This document shows positions 9,677 through 18,056 of a stretch of DNA of 64,000 nucleotides, piece after piece. The stretch comes from Janthinobacterium saanense (lineage in GTDB: Bacteria > Pseudomonadota > Gammaproteobacteria > Burkholderiales > Burkholderiaceae_D): positions 62,001-126,000 of the forward strand of contig NZ_JACHCI010000001.1 of NCBI RefSeq assembly GCF_014200675.1, written 5' to 3'. Within the stretch, counting starts at the first letter, position 1. Every line of letters starts with the position of its first letter. The notes under the pieces are model-generated. The model had not been told where the DNA came from. It saw nothing but the letters and a program-made list of their open reading frames with translations, and ran no database searches. A program made the position numbers and the translations under genes.

Positions 9677-10922
9677 CGGTTTTAAAGAAGCGCATCATCT
9701 CGCGGCTGGCGTCAGGGCCCTTGGCGTCCGTGTAGCTGCCGCTGTTGCTGCCGCCCGACCAGGCGTGGCCGGCGCCATGGATCACCCAGTACTCGCCCAG
9801 CGGCGAGCCGTCGGCCTGGCTGTGCGTGGTGCGCGTGTAGCGGTGGCCATTCGGTACGCTGCCATCGGTGGACGCCGCCTTGGCCGCCTTGCCGCCCGCC
9901 TGGCTGCGCACGCCCTGGGCGATCAGTTCATCGCCGTTGCGCAGGTTGACGGTGGTGTCGCGGTCGCCGTGGAAAACGATGATGGGGACACCGCCGGCCG
10001 GCGTTTTGCGTTTCGGGTCCGGCATGGCGCCGCCCTTCATGGCAGCCAGCGCCGACGGCAAGTCTTGCGCCGAGGCGAAGGGCAAGCCCGAATGCACGCC
10101 CACGGCGGCAAACACTTCCGGATACAAGGTGCCGACGATGACGGCCATGGCGCCGCCCGCCGACAGGCCGGCGACGAACACTTCGTGTTCATTGACCGGG
10201 TAGTCGTCGATGATCTGCTGCGCGATGCCGGCGATCAGCGAAGGCTCGCCCTGGCCGCGCTGCTGGTCTATCGCATTGAACCAGTTCCAGCAGCGCGAAC
10301 TGTTGGCGCCCTGCGCCTGCGCCGGGTAGACCACGAAACACTGCTTTTCTTCGGCCAGCGCATTCATTTGCGTGCCGGCCGCGAAATCGTCGGGGTTCTG
10401 CGTGCAGCCGTGCAGCATCACGACCAGCGGCATGGCCTGGCCGTGATAGCTGCTGGGGATATACAGCTTGTAGCTGCGCGTGCCCGCATGGTTGCTGTAG
10501 CTGCCAGCCATGAATTGCGCGCCGCTTGGCAGCGGTGCCTGTGTCGCGGCAGGCGCACCAAAGCCGGGCGGCTGGAAGTTCGGCATCTCGAAACTGGACA
10601 TGTCAAAATCGTGCTGGCCCAGTCGCGCCATGAAATCCTGGGCCATGGTTTGTGCCGCCGATGGGGGCGCTTGCGCAGCTTCCTGTGCCGCTGGTGCAGT
10701 CTTGGCCGAGGCGCCTGCCGGCGGCGGATTGATGTCGTGCATGGTGTGCGCCTGCGGCACGTCAGCCTGCTGCGGCGCGGCGGCGCCTGGCGCCAGGCCT
10801 GCTGCGGCCAGCGCGCGCTGGATTGCCTCGGTCGCGGCGGCGGGGCTGCTGGCGGAACTGCCGCCCATCAGATTACGGCTTGCTGCGCGCATCTGCGCCA
10901 GCATGTCTTGAGCTAGTTTCAT
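9669..10922 (-). CDS. PHB depolymerase family esterase (LpqC/poly(3-hydroxybutyrate) depolymerase type)
   Basis: A 417-residue alpha/beta hydrolase of the short-chain polyhydroxyalkanoate depolymerase family. The oxyanion motif VVMLHGCTQNP is near 167-177, the lipase box GLSAGG has Ser254, and the acid and histidine lie in HGDRDTTVN and GAGHAWSGG near the C terminus. The first 130 residues are low-complexity, rich in Ala/Pro/Gln. No signal peptide is visible, so it may act inside the cell or the name may overstate the substrate. AAGGA lies five bases ahead of ATG 10922; the in-frame ATG at 10928 overlaps that site, so 10922 is preferred. Its 3' end overlaps the convergent HD-GYP gene by 8 bases. 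Confidence 0.85.
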   Translation of the reverse strand: MKLAQDMLAQMRAASRNLMGGSSASSPAAATEAIQRALAAAGLAPGAAAPQQADVPQAHTMHDINPPPAGASAKTAPAAQEAAQAPPSAAQTMAQDFMARLGQHDFDMSSFEMPNFQPPGFGAPAATQAPLPSGAQFMAGSYSNHAGTRSYKLYIPSSYHGQAMPLVVMLHGCTQNPDDFAAGTQMNALAEEKQCFVVYPAQAQGANSSRCWNWFNAIDQQRGQGEPSLIAGIAQQIIDDYPVNEHEVFVAGLSAGGAMAVIVGTLYPEVFAAVGVHSGLPFASAQDLPSALAAMKGGAMPDPKRKTPAGGVPIIVFHGDRDTTVNLRNGDELIAQGVRSQAGGKAAKAASTDGSVPNGHRYTRTTHSQADGSPLGEYWVIHGAGHAWSGGSNSGSYTDAKGPDASREMMRFFKTVS

Positions 10923-10976
10923 GGCCATCCTTTATCGTGCCGCGTAGAAGCTGGACTATCCGCCACCACTACTACG

Positions 10977-11402
10977 CTAGTGAATTCGCCCTGCAAGGGC
11001 GGCTTTGACGACGCTGCTAGCCTGCAGCGCGCCCAATACGAAAATCGATTCAATCGTGGCCAGCGCCAGTTCCACCGAGACGTCGCTGGCGATGCTGGCC
11101 ATACCCAGTACCTGTATCTGCAAGCGCTGGCCGGCTGCCTGGATCGCCTCCAGGTCGGCACGCGAATAATGCTGCATGCCCAGCACCAGACTGCGGCGGG
11201 CCACGGTCTGTTTGACTACGTCTGCATGCGTGCCCAGCTGGTTGCGGATCGCCGTGCGTATCAAGTCCGTGCGGTTGGAATAAAACCCTTCCTGCACCAG
11301 CAAATCAATCTGGCCCAGGTCGATCATGCCCAGATTGATGGTGATTTTTTCCGATTCCGCAACTTTGGGCTTGCTATCCTGCTTATGTTCTGGCTTGCTC
11401 AT
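10977..11402 (-). CDS. Ribbon-helix-helix (CopG-like) regulator
   Basis: A 141-residue protein with a ribbon-helix-helix segment near residues 20-60: EKITINLGMIDLGQIDLL is the beta strand and first helix, and FYSNRTDLIRTAIRNQL the second. A longer C-terminal part of unknown role follows. GGAG lies 7 bases before ATG 11402, while the upstream ATG 11432 has none, so 11402 is used. It lies 54 bases upstream of the PHB-depolymerase-like gene on the same strand and probably shares its transcript. A perfect dyad over its likely start point (11434-11453) suggests autoregulation, which is inference. Confidence 0.7.
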   Translation of the reverse strand: MSKPEHKQDSKPKVAESEKITINLGMIDLGQIDLLVQEGFYSNRTDLIRTAIRNQLGTHADVVKQTVARRSLVLGMQHYSRADLEAIQAAGQRLQIQVLGMASIASDVSVELALATIESIFVLGALQASSVVKAALAGRIH

Positions 11403-11433
11403 AACGCTCCATACACTCCATGTGGCATCCATT

Positions 11434-11453
11434 TACCATCTGTGTGGATGGTA
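11434..11453. promoter_or_regulatory. Dyad operator candidate for the ribbon-helix-helix protein
   Basis: TACCATC (11434-11440) and GATGGTA (11447-11453) are perfect 7-base arms six bases apart. They lie directly downstream of the -10 box of the minus-strand promoter, where a repressor could block initiation. Ribbon-helix-helix regulators commonly bind short dyads at their own promoters. Confidence 0.5.
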
Positions 11454-11480
11454 TTATAGTAGTGAAATAAATCAAGTCAA
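11453..11480 (-). promoter_or_regulatory. Strong sigma70-type promoter for the ribbon-helix-helix/depolymerase operon
   Basis: On the minus strand TTGACT (11475-11480) and a perfect TATAAT (11453-11458) are 16 bases apart. It is the best-matching promoter I saw by eye in the window. Confidence 0.7.
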
Positions 11481-11582
11481 GTCAGAATCTGCCTTTTGAT
11501 GGCATGGCGTGTGCTCCTACAGCGACTTTGAAAATCATTTCGCGGCATAATGGGCGCTTACCTTTACCGATACTTTTGCCTG

Positions 11583-11798
11583 ATGGTCGACACTCCACCC
11601 GCGCTGCCTCCTGTTTTATCCTCTCCCGTGCCGTCGCCGTGCGTCAGCCTGTGCAAGATGAACCGCGACAGCGGCCTGTGCGAAGGCTGCTTGCGCACGC
11701 TCGATGAAATCATCGCCTGGGGCAAGGCCGACGATGATTTCAAGCGCGCCGTCTGGGCCCAGTTGCCCCATCGCGACGCCATGCTTGATTTCGACTGA
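11583..11798 (+). CDS. DUF1289 domain-containing protein
   Basis: A 71-residue protein matching DUF1289: the cysteine pattern SPCVSLCKMNRDSGLCEGCLRT is followed by LDEIIAW. The four cysteines probably bind a metal or an Fe-S cluster; no function is established. The frame can also begin at ATG 11550. Neither start has a strong ribosome site, and I chose 11583 because it leaves a short lead before the conserved block. The stop is 8 bases before the hydrolase gene, suggesting a two-gene transcript. Confidence 0.75.
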   Translation: MVDTPPALPPVLSSPVPSPCVSLCKMNRDSGLCEGCLRTLDEIIAWGKADDDFKRAVWAQLPHRDAMLDFD

Positions 11799-11805
11799 GG
11801 ACACG

Positions 11806-12717
11806 ATGCCGCTGCTGCCCGACTCAGTCCAGGTATTCGAGCGAGGCTGGCTATCGTCGAATAACATCTTGCTGCACGGGCGCGACGATACGGCCCTGAT
11901 CGACAGCGGCTACGTGACGCATGCGCCGCAAACCCTGGCCCTGCTGCGCCACAGCCTGGGCGAGCGCCCACTCGACCGCCTGTTCAACACGCATCTGCAT
12001 TCAGACCATTGCGGCGGCAACGCGCTGCTGCAAGCCCATTACGGCTGCCATACGGCCGTTCCCGTCTCGGAAGCGGACAAGGTGCGCGACTGGGACGTGG
12101 ACGCCCTCAGTTTCAAGGCCACCGGCCAGCAGTGCGAGCGCTTTGGCTTTGACGCCACAGTCTCGCCTGGCGACAGCTTGATTTTGGCCGACCTGGCCTG
12201 GCAGGCGCTGGGCGCCCCCGGCCACGACCCCCATTCGCTGATTTTTTACTGTGCCCAGGAAGGCGTGCTTATTTCCGCCGACGCCTTGTGGGAAAACGGC
12301 TTTGGCGTGATCTTCCCCGAACTCGATGGCGGCTCCGGTTTTGCCGAAGCGCGCGCCACCCTGGACCTGATCGCCAGCCTGGATGTGTCGGTGGTCATCC
12401 CTGGCCATGGACGGCCATTTGATGATGTGCAAGGCGCGCTGGCGCGTGCCTATTCGCGTCTGGACTATCTGGCGTCCGACCCGGTGCGCAATGCGCAGAA
12501 CGCCGTCAAGGTGCTGCTGAAATTCCTGCTGCTGGAACGCCAGCGCATCGTGCTGGCCGATGTGCCGGCCCTGCTGCAGGGCATGCCCCTGTTCGGCGAG
12601 GCGAACCGGCGCTTTTTGCACCAGGAAACGCTAGCGCTGGCTGACTGGGCCGTATCGCAACTGCTCAAGGCCCATGCCGCCCGTATCGAGGGTGAGTACT
12701 TGCTTAATGAAGTTTGA
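11806..12717 (+). CDS. Metallo-beta-lactamase-fold hydrolase
   Basis: A 303-residue MBL-fold enzyme. The zinc signature THLHSDHCGGN (His63, His65, Asp67, His68) is followed by GHDPHS and by IPGHGRPF near residue 204, which supply the remaining ligands. Substrates of this family range from thioesters to lactones and cannot be assigned here. The frame opens upstream inside the DUF1289 gene, but GAGGA sits 5 bases before ATG 11806 and the conserved fold begins there, so that start is used. Confidence 0.85.
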   Translation: MPLLPDSVQVFERGWLSSNNILLHGRDDTALIDSGYVTHAPQTLALLRHSLGERPLDRLFNTHLHSDHCGGNALLQAHYGCHTAVPVSEADKVRDWDVDALSFKATGQQCERFGFDATVSPGDSLILADLAWQALGAPGHDPHSLIFYCAQEGVLISADALWENGFGVIFPELDGGSGFAEARATLDLIASLDVSVVIPGHGRPFDDVQGALARAYSRLDYLASDPVRNAQNAVKVLLKFLLLERQRIVLADVPALLQGMPLFGEANRRFLHQETLALADWAVSQLLKAHAARIEGEYLLNEV

Positions 12718-12761
12718 GTTGGATGATAATTAAATTCAGCACGATCGTACTTTTTTTAAAC

Positions 12762-12767
12762 TATAAT
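12762..12767 (+). promoter_or_regulatory. TATAAT -10 element upstream of the nitronate monooxygenase gene
   Basis: A perfect TATAAT lies 53 bases before ATG 12821. No convincing -35 hexamer stands 16-18 bases upstream, so the promoter is either weak or activator-dependent. Confidence 0.4.
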
Positions 12768-12820
12768 CGTTGCTCTGGTGTTTAATGCTTTCATCCGATT
12801 AACTTTTCAGCGAGTCCGCC

Positions 12821-13774
12821 ATGGCACTGCCTGTAGCGTTGCAAAACCTGTCCCTTCCCGTTATCGGTTCGCCGCTCTTCATCGCCAGCGGACCGGCCCT
12901 CGTCGCGGCCCAGTGCAAGGCCGGCATCGTCGGTTCCTTCCCGGCCCTGAATGCGCGTCCCGCCGAACTGCTCGACACCTGGCTGACCGATCTGCAAGCC
13001 GAACTGGCTGCCTTCCAGGCTGCCAACCCGGATAAAAAAGTCGGGCCGATTGCCGTCAACCAGATCGTGCACCAGTCGAATGACCGCCTGGCGCATGACG
13101 TGGAAGTCTGCGTCAAGCACCAGGTGCCCATCATCATTTCGTCCCTGCGCGCGCCGCCCAAGGAAATGCTGGACGCCATCCACAGCTACGGCGGCATCGT
13201 GCTGCACGACGTGGTCTCGATCCGCCATGCGCAAAAAGCGCTGGAAGCGGGTGTCGATGGCTTGATCCTGGTGGCCAGCGGCGCCGGCGGCCATGCGGGC
13301 ACCCTGTCGCCGTTCGCGCTGGTGGGCGAAGTACGCAAATTCTTTGACGGCCCGCTGGCGCTGTCCGGCTCGATTGCCACCGGCGACGCCGTGCTGGCGG
13401 CGCAAGCCATGGGCGCCGACTTTGCCTACATCGGCTCGCGCTGGCTGGCGACCAAAGAATCGAACGTCAGCGACAGCTACCGCGACGCCATCGTCGATTC
13501 AAGCGCGGCAGACATCGTCTACACCAATCTGTTTACTGGCGTGCACGGGAATTATTTGAAAAAATCGATAGTCGCGGCCGGACTCGATCCGGACGCGCTG
13601 CCTGAAGCAGACAAGAGCTCGATGAACTTCGGTTCGGGCAGCGCCAAGGCCTGGCGCGATATCTGGGGCGCTGGCCAGGGCGTGGGCTTGATGGATGACG
13701 TGCCGACGGTGGCCGAGATGGTGGCGCGCCTGAAAGCGGAATACGATGCGGCGCGCGCGCGGCTGAAGCTGTAA
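12821..13774 (+). CDS. Nitronate monooxygenase family flavoprotein
   Basis: A 317-residue FMN-dependent TIM-barrel enzyme of the nitronate monooxygenase / 2-nitropropane dioxygenase family, which oxidises alkyl nitronates such as propionate-3-nitronate. Recognisable segments are LPVIGSPLFIASGPALVAA at the N terminus, GLILVASGAGGHAGTLSPF around residues 147-165, and GADFAYIGSRWLAT near 203, the phosphate-binding region. ATG 12821 follows a weak leader. It stands alone and ends convergently with hpt across a palindromic repeat. Confidence 0.88.
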   Translation: MALPVALQNLSLPVIGSPLFIASGPALVAAQCKAGIVGSFPALNARPAELLDTWLTDLQAELAAFQAANPDKKVGPIAVNQIVHQSNDRLAHDVEVCVKHQVPIIISSLRAPPKEMLDAIHSYGGIVLHDVVSIRHAQKALEAGVDGLILVASGAGGHAGTLSPFALVGEVRKFFDGPLALSGSIATGDAVLAAQAMGADFAYIGSRWLATKESNVSDSYRDAIVDSSAADIVYTNLFTGVHGNYLKKSIVAAGLDPDALPEADKSSMNFGSGSAKAWRDIWGAGQGVGLMDDVPTVAEMVARLKAEYDAARARLKL

Positions 13775-13792
13775 CCCAACGGCGAAAGGGCC

Positions 13793-13839
13793 GGGGTCGG
13801 ACCCTCAGGGTCCGACCCCAGTCTTTGCTACTGGGGTGA
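13793..13839. repeat. Dispersed palindrome, copy 1
   Basis: GGGGTCGGACCC (13793-13804) and GGGTCCGACCCC (13808-13819) are perfect 12-base arms around TCA. The shared tail AGTCTTTGCTACTGGGGTGA follows. It lies between two convergent genes, where it could also end transcription from both sides. Related copies are at 43250 and 61642. Confidence 0.8.
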
Positions 13840-13853
13840 AAGTCTGCCTTTAG

Positions 13854-14447
13854 TTATTCCTGCTTCAAATCCTCAGGCTTGATCGCCCACAGGCCCGGCA
13901 GGTTGCGCCAGTAGCCGTAGGCGTCCATGCCGAAGCCGACCACGAAGCGGTTCGGGATCACCAGGCCGACGATATCGGCTTGCACGGGTTTTTTCTTGCC
14001 GATCGCCTTGTCGGCAAACACAGCCAGAATCACTTCGGCGGCGCCCATGTCGAGCAGGCGCTGTTTGACGTGGGCCAGGGTTTCGCCTTCGTCGAGTATA
14101 TCGTCGAGCACGATCACGGTGCGGCCCGCTACGTTCGAACGTGGGATGACTTTCCACACCACTTCGCCACCCTTGTCGTCGTCGCCGTAGCGGCTCACAT
14201 GAATGTAGTCGAATTCGAGCGGGAAGCTCAGTTGCGGCAGCAGATTGCCGGTAAACACGACGGCGCCGCCCATCACGCCCAGCACCAGCGGGAACTCTTT
14301 CGAGTCTTCGGCGTTGAAGCGCGTATTGAGCACGTCGGCCATGCGCGTGATGGACGCTTGCACGGCGTCCTGGTCGAACAGCAGTTCCGCGTTCTTGAAC
14401 AGGTCACGGGCGCGGTTGTGGTGAAATTCTTGCATGGACTCTTGCAT
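13854..14447 (-). CDS. hpt: Hypoxanthine-guanine phosphoribosyltransferase
   Basis: This purine salvage enzyme joins hypoxanthine or guanine to PRPP. It has 197 residues. The PRPP loop VIVLDDILDEGETL lies near residues 111-124, the flexible-loop region FDYIHVSRYGD is ahead of it, and FVVGFGMDAYGYWRNLPGLWAI closes the purine site. ATG 14447 is used; a second in-frame ATG at 14435 is possible. It is a single-gene unit between convergent and tandem neighbours, with no regulator in sight. Confidence 0.92.
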   Translation of the reverse strand: MQESMQEFHHNRARDLFKNAELLFDQDAVQASITRMADVLNTRFNAEDSKEFPLVLGVMGGAVVFTGNLLPQLSFPLEFDYIHVSRYGDDDKGGEVVWKVIPRSNVAGRTVIVLDDILDEGETLAHVKQRLLDMGAAEVILAVFADKAIGKKKPVQADIVGLVIPNRFVVGFGMDAYGYWRNLPGLWAIKPEDLKQE

Positions 14448-14536
14448 GGCGATGAGTAAGGCTGATGATTAATGCCGATATTATCCTGCAAATCGGCCCA
14501 TGCGTGCTAGCGGCAGCTGTATAGCTCAGCCGTAGC

Positions 14537-15793
14537 TCAGCTGTAGTCGCGGATATCATCGATCACTTTGCCGTCCTGCGCCAGGCTGCCTATCGCCACC
14601 AGCCTTACCTCGCCCCGTAGCTTGGTCAGTTCACGCACCGTAGCGATCATCGCCGCGATGCCGCTATCGTCCTGCGGGTTTTCGACTTCGCAATGCAAAG
14701 TCATTTCATCGTTGGCCATGCGTCCCGACACCACCAGCCGCGCTTTCTTGATCTGCGGATGGCGCCGCGCGATGTCATGCACCTGGGACGGGTGCACGAA
14801 CATGGCGCGCACCTTGGTGGTCTGGTCGGCACGTCCCATCCAGCCCTTGATGCGCGTATTCGTGCGCCCGCACGGCGAGGCGGTGGCGTCCAGCAGCACG
14901 GCCGACAAGTCGCCGGTGGCGAAACGGATCAAAGGGTAGTCGGCATTGAAGACGGTGACTACCACTTCACCCACCTCGCCGGGAGCGACGGGTATGCCGC
15001 TGCCGGGGTGGACGATTTCCAGCAGCACGTTTTCATCGATCACCATGCCGGGATTGAGCTTGCCATCGCTGGCCGTTTCATAGGCGATGCTGCCGATATC
15101 GGCCGAGGCATAGGTCTGGAACACGTGCGGCACGCCATTGGCGGCAAACCAGCTACGCAGCGACTCAGGCAGCGCTTCCGCGCCCATCACGGCCTTTGTC
15201 ACGCTGCTGATGTCGGCGCCCATCTCGCGCGCCTTTTCGATGATCAGTTTCAAGAATGACGGCGTGCCGATGTACGTGTCCGGTTTCAAATCGGCCATCG
15301 CCTGCACCTGCATTTCCGTCTGGCCGATGCCGGCCGGGATTACCGTGCAGCCGATGCGCGCGGCGCCCCCTTCGACCATGAAGGCGGCTGGCGTGAAGTG
15401 ATAGGAGAAACAGTTTTGCAGCAAGCCGCCGGCACGCACGCCGGCCGCATACATGGGCCGCGCGAAACGCCACCAGTCCGGCCCACGGCCTTCCGGGTCG
15501 AAGATGGGGCCGGGCGAGACGAACACGCGCGACAGGCTATTTTTTGGCGTGGTGTTCAAGCCGCCAAATGGCAAAATGGCTTGCTGCAGCTGTTGCAGGT
15601 CAGACTTGCGCGTGACGGGCAATTGCGCCAGCGCCGCGCGGCTGGTGATCTCGGCGGCATCGACGCCATCGAGGATGCGGGCCCAGCCCGGCGCCGCCTG
15701 TGCGCGCGCGACCAGCTGCGGCAAACCGGCCATCAATTCGCGTTCGCGCGCGTCAGGCGCGCGCGCTTCCAGACTATCCAGCGTGTCATGCAT
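14537..15793 (-). CDS. Phenylacetate-CoA ligase-like (PaaK family) protein
   Basis: A 418-residue member of the adenylate-forming superfamily, closest in layout to phenylacetate-CoA ligases. It retains the YIGTPSFLKLIIEKA helix, the A5-like YASADIGSIAYE, the A7-like RFATGDLSA and the hinge RIKGWMGRADQTTKVRAMFV. The usual Ser/Thr/Gly-rich ATP loop (SSGTTGKP in PaaK) is replaced by VSPGPIFDPEGRG near residue 92, so full adenylation activity is uncertain. GGAG stands 8 bases ahead of ATG 15793. It is the last gene of the Liv-type cluster, 45 bases after the LivF-like gene. Confidence 0.82.
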   Translation of the reverse strand: MHDTLDSLEARAPDARERELMAGLPQLVARAQAAPGWARILDGVDAAEITSRAALAQLPVTRKSDLQQLQQAILPFGGLNTTPKNSLSRVFVSPGPIFDPEGRGPDWWRFARPMYAAGVRAGGLLQNCFSYHFTPAAFMVEGGAARIGCTVIPAGIGQTEMQVQAMADLKPDTYIGTPSFLKLIIEKAREMGADISSVTKAVMGAEALPESLRSWFAANGVPHVFQTYASADIGSIAYETASDGKLNPGMVIDENVLLEIVHPGSGIPVAPGEVGEVVVTVFNADYPLIRFATGDLSAVLLDATASPCGRTNTRIKGWMGRADQTTKVRAMFVHPSQVHDIARRHPQIKKARLVVSGRMANDEMTLHCEVENPQDDSGIAAMIATVRELTKLRGEVRLVAIGSLAQDGKVIDDIRDYS

Positions 15794-15838
15794 TACGTCT
15801 TCTCCAGGTGATCACAGTCATTCGTCAGCGTTTAGAAA

Positions 15839-16684
15839 TCAAGCCAGCCAGCGCTTGCGCCGGCGATAAAACTTCATGTCGCGAAAACTCTTGCGTCCCG
15901 CGCTGGAGACACCCAGGTAGAATTCCTTGACGTCTTCGTTATTGGCCAGCTCCTGTGCCTGGCCTTCCATCACGACCCGGCCGTTTTCCAGGATGTAGCC
16001 AAAGTCTGCGTAGCGCAGCGCCACATTGGTGTTCTGTTCGGCCAGCAGAAACGAGACGTTTTCCTTGTGGTTCAGATCCTTGACGATGCCGAATATCTCT
16101 TCGACGATCTGCGGCGCGATGCCCATCGATGGTTCATCCAGTAAAATCATCGATGGTTTGGCCATCAGCGCGCGGCCGATGGCGCACATCTGCTGTTCGC
16201 CGCCCGAGGTGTAGCCGGCCTGGCTGCTGCGCCGCGTTTTCAGGCGCGGAAAATAGTGGTAGACCTTGTCGAGCGCCTCTTTCAGTTCGCCGCGCGACAG
16301 GCTGCGCGTGTAGGCGCCCGTCAGCAGGTTTTCCTCTATCGTCAGATGGCCGAAGCAATGGCGTCCTTCCATCACTTGCGACAGTCCCCGTTTCACCAGT
16401 TCATTCGGTGTCAGCTGGTCCACGCGCTCGCCCTTGAACTGGACTTCACCCTTGGTCACGTCGCCCCGTTCGCCGCGCAGCAGGGTGGAGATGGTTTTCA
16501 GGGTGGTCGATTTACCTGCGCCGTTCGCACCCAGCAGGGCGACGATCTTGCCCTGCGGGACTTGCAGCGACACGCCTTTCAAGACCAGGATCACATGGTC
16601 GTAAATGACTTCGATATTGTTGACCGACAGGTAGGGCGGCGGAACATCTACCTTGATGGCGTTGGCGGTGGTCGTGTGGGTCAT
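15839..16684 (-). CDS. Branched-chain-type ABC transporter ATP-binding protein (LivF-like)
   Basis: A 281-residue ATPase of the HAAT (branched-chain amino acid) importer class. Walker A is GANGAGKST near residue 53, Walker B is ILLDEPSMGIAP near 179-190, and the signature reads YTSGGEQQM rather than the usual LSGGQ. A basic C-terminal tail (FYRRRKRWLA) extends past the usual LivF end. It lies 7 bases downstream of the binding-protein gene and drives import with the LivG-like partner. The substrate is probably not a simple branched-chain amino acid, given the two ligases in the cluster. Confidence 0.88.
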   Translation of the reverse strand: MTHTTTANAIKVDVPPPYLSVNNIEVIYDHVILVLKGVSLQVPQGKIVALLGANGAGKSTTLKTISTLLRGERGDVTKGEVQFKGERVDQLTPNELVKRGLSQVMEGRHCFGHLTIEENLLTGAYTRSLSRGELKEALDKVYHYFPRLKTRRSSQAGYTSGGEQQMCAIGRALMAKPSMILLDEPSMGIAPQIVEEIFGIVKDLNHKENVSFLLAEQNTNVALRYADFGYILENGRVVMEGQAQELANNEDVKEFYLGVSSAGRKSFRDMKFYRRRKRWLA

Positions 16685-16691
16685 GGCTGGT

Positions 16692-18011
16692 CTACTTCAG
16701 GCACGCAGGCGTGATGTTTTTCTCGGCCGCGTATTTGTTCGACGATTCTTCGACGAGTCTGCGTACCAGCGCCTTGTCGCCGACGATCCATTGCGGCGTG
16801 ATGGCGTTCCATTTCTTGCCATCCCATTGCTGCACTTTTACGGCGCCCGAGCCTTCATGGTCTTCACAGCTGGTTTTCACGTTAGGGAACATGCCCAGCG
16901 CGCCGACGGCCTTCTGGCGCGCATCGTCCACGTTCAGGTTTTCCAGGCCCCAGCGCATCTGCTGACCCGTGACCGGTTTGCCCTTGCCGAATTTTTCCTG
17001 CGCCGTGCGTATCGCTTCCACCCACAGGATGCCGGCTGTCACGCCGCGCATGTGATACACGGAGCCGATGCGCGACTGGTCGGACAGATTGCCCTTGCCA
17101 TTGGCGTAGAGTTTTTTGCGGATGTCCTCCAGCACCGGGTAATTGCCGGGTGTGTTGAAAGTCATCGCCGTGTAGCCCTTGGCAGCGTCGCCCGACGGTA
17201 TCGTGTCTTCTTCGGAACCGGCCCACCACACGCCGAGGATTTTGTCGCGCGGGAAGCCGTTGCGCTGCGCCGTCTTGATGGCCACCGAATTCATCACGCC
17301 CCAGCCCCACAGGATCACATGGTCCGGCTTGGCCTGGCGGATCTGCAGCCATTGCGACTGCTGTTCGCTGCCGGGCGGCGCGACAGGAATTTTGACCAGC
17401 TCAAAGCCATACTGTTTGGACAGCGCTTCGAGCACTGGCAGCGGCTCCTTGCCGAAGGCCGAATCATGGTACAGGTGGACGATTTTCTTGCCCTTCAATT
17501 TGTCCATGCCGCCATCCTTGTCGCCCAGATATTTGATCATGGCGGCGGCCTGGCTCCAGTAGCTGGAGATCAGCGGATACACATAGGGAAAGACCTTGCC
17601 ATTGGCGGCGTCCGAACGGCCATAACCGATCATGGTCATGGGGATCTTGTCTTGCGCCACGCGGTCAAGAATGCCGTAGGCGACGCCCGTGGACAGGGTT
17701 TCCACCAGGGTGGCGCCGCCCTGTTTGGTTTTCAAACGTTCATAGCATTCCACGCCGCGCGAGGGGTTGTATTCTGTTTCGCATTCCTCCCAGCTGATCT
17801 TGACGCCATTGACGCCGCCGGCCTGGTTGACCAGGTTGAAGTAATCGATGATGCCGCCGTAAAAACCGGAGCCGCCGGCCGCATACGGGCCCACGCGGTA
17901 GGAGGGCAGGGCGATGTATTGATCTTTATCCTGTGCCTGCGCGCTGCCGGCGATACCCAGCGCTGCACTGGCGATGGCGCTGGCCAGCAAAAGCGATTTG
18001 ATGTGTTTCAT
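16692..18011 (-). CDS. ABC transporter periplasmic substrate-binding protein (LivK-like)
   Basis: A 439-residue periplasmic binding protein of the Peripla_BP_6 type. The signal peptide MKHIKSLLLASAIASAALG.. ends at SAQAQ. The mature part shows GGIIDYFNLVNQAGGVNGVKI, the usual opening of LivK-like proteins. AAGGAG stands 6 bases before ATG 18011. It is longer than typical LivK (about 370), which fits relatives that bind aromatic or acyl compounds. The gene precedes the LivF-like ATPase and follows LivM by 45 bases, inside one operon. Confidence 0.88.
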   Translation of the reverse strand: MKHIKSLLLASAIASAALGIAGSAQAQDKDQYIALPSYRVGPYAAGGSGFYGGIIDYFNLVNQAGGVNGVKISWEECETEYNPSRGVECYERLKTKQGGATLVETLSTGVAYGILDRVAQDKIPMTMIGYGRSDAANGKVFPYVYPLISSYWSQAAAMIKYLGDKDGGMDKLKGKKIVHLYHDSAFGKEPLPVLEALSKQYGFELVKIPVAPPGSEQQSQWLQIRQAKPDHVILWGWGVMNSVAIKTAQRNGFPRDKILGVWWAGSEEDTIPSGDAAKGYTAMTFNTPGNYPVLEDIRKKLYANGKGNLSDQSRIGSVYHMRGVTAGILWVEAIRTAQEKFGKGKPVTGQQMRWGLENLNVDDARQKAVGALGMFPNVKTSCEDHEGSGAVKVQQWDGKKWNAITPQWIVGDKALVRRLVEESSNKYAAEKNITPACLK

Positions 18012-18056
18012 TGTGTCTCCTTTTTTATATTGGTATCGGATGCGAATGAAGAACGG

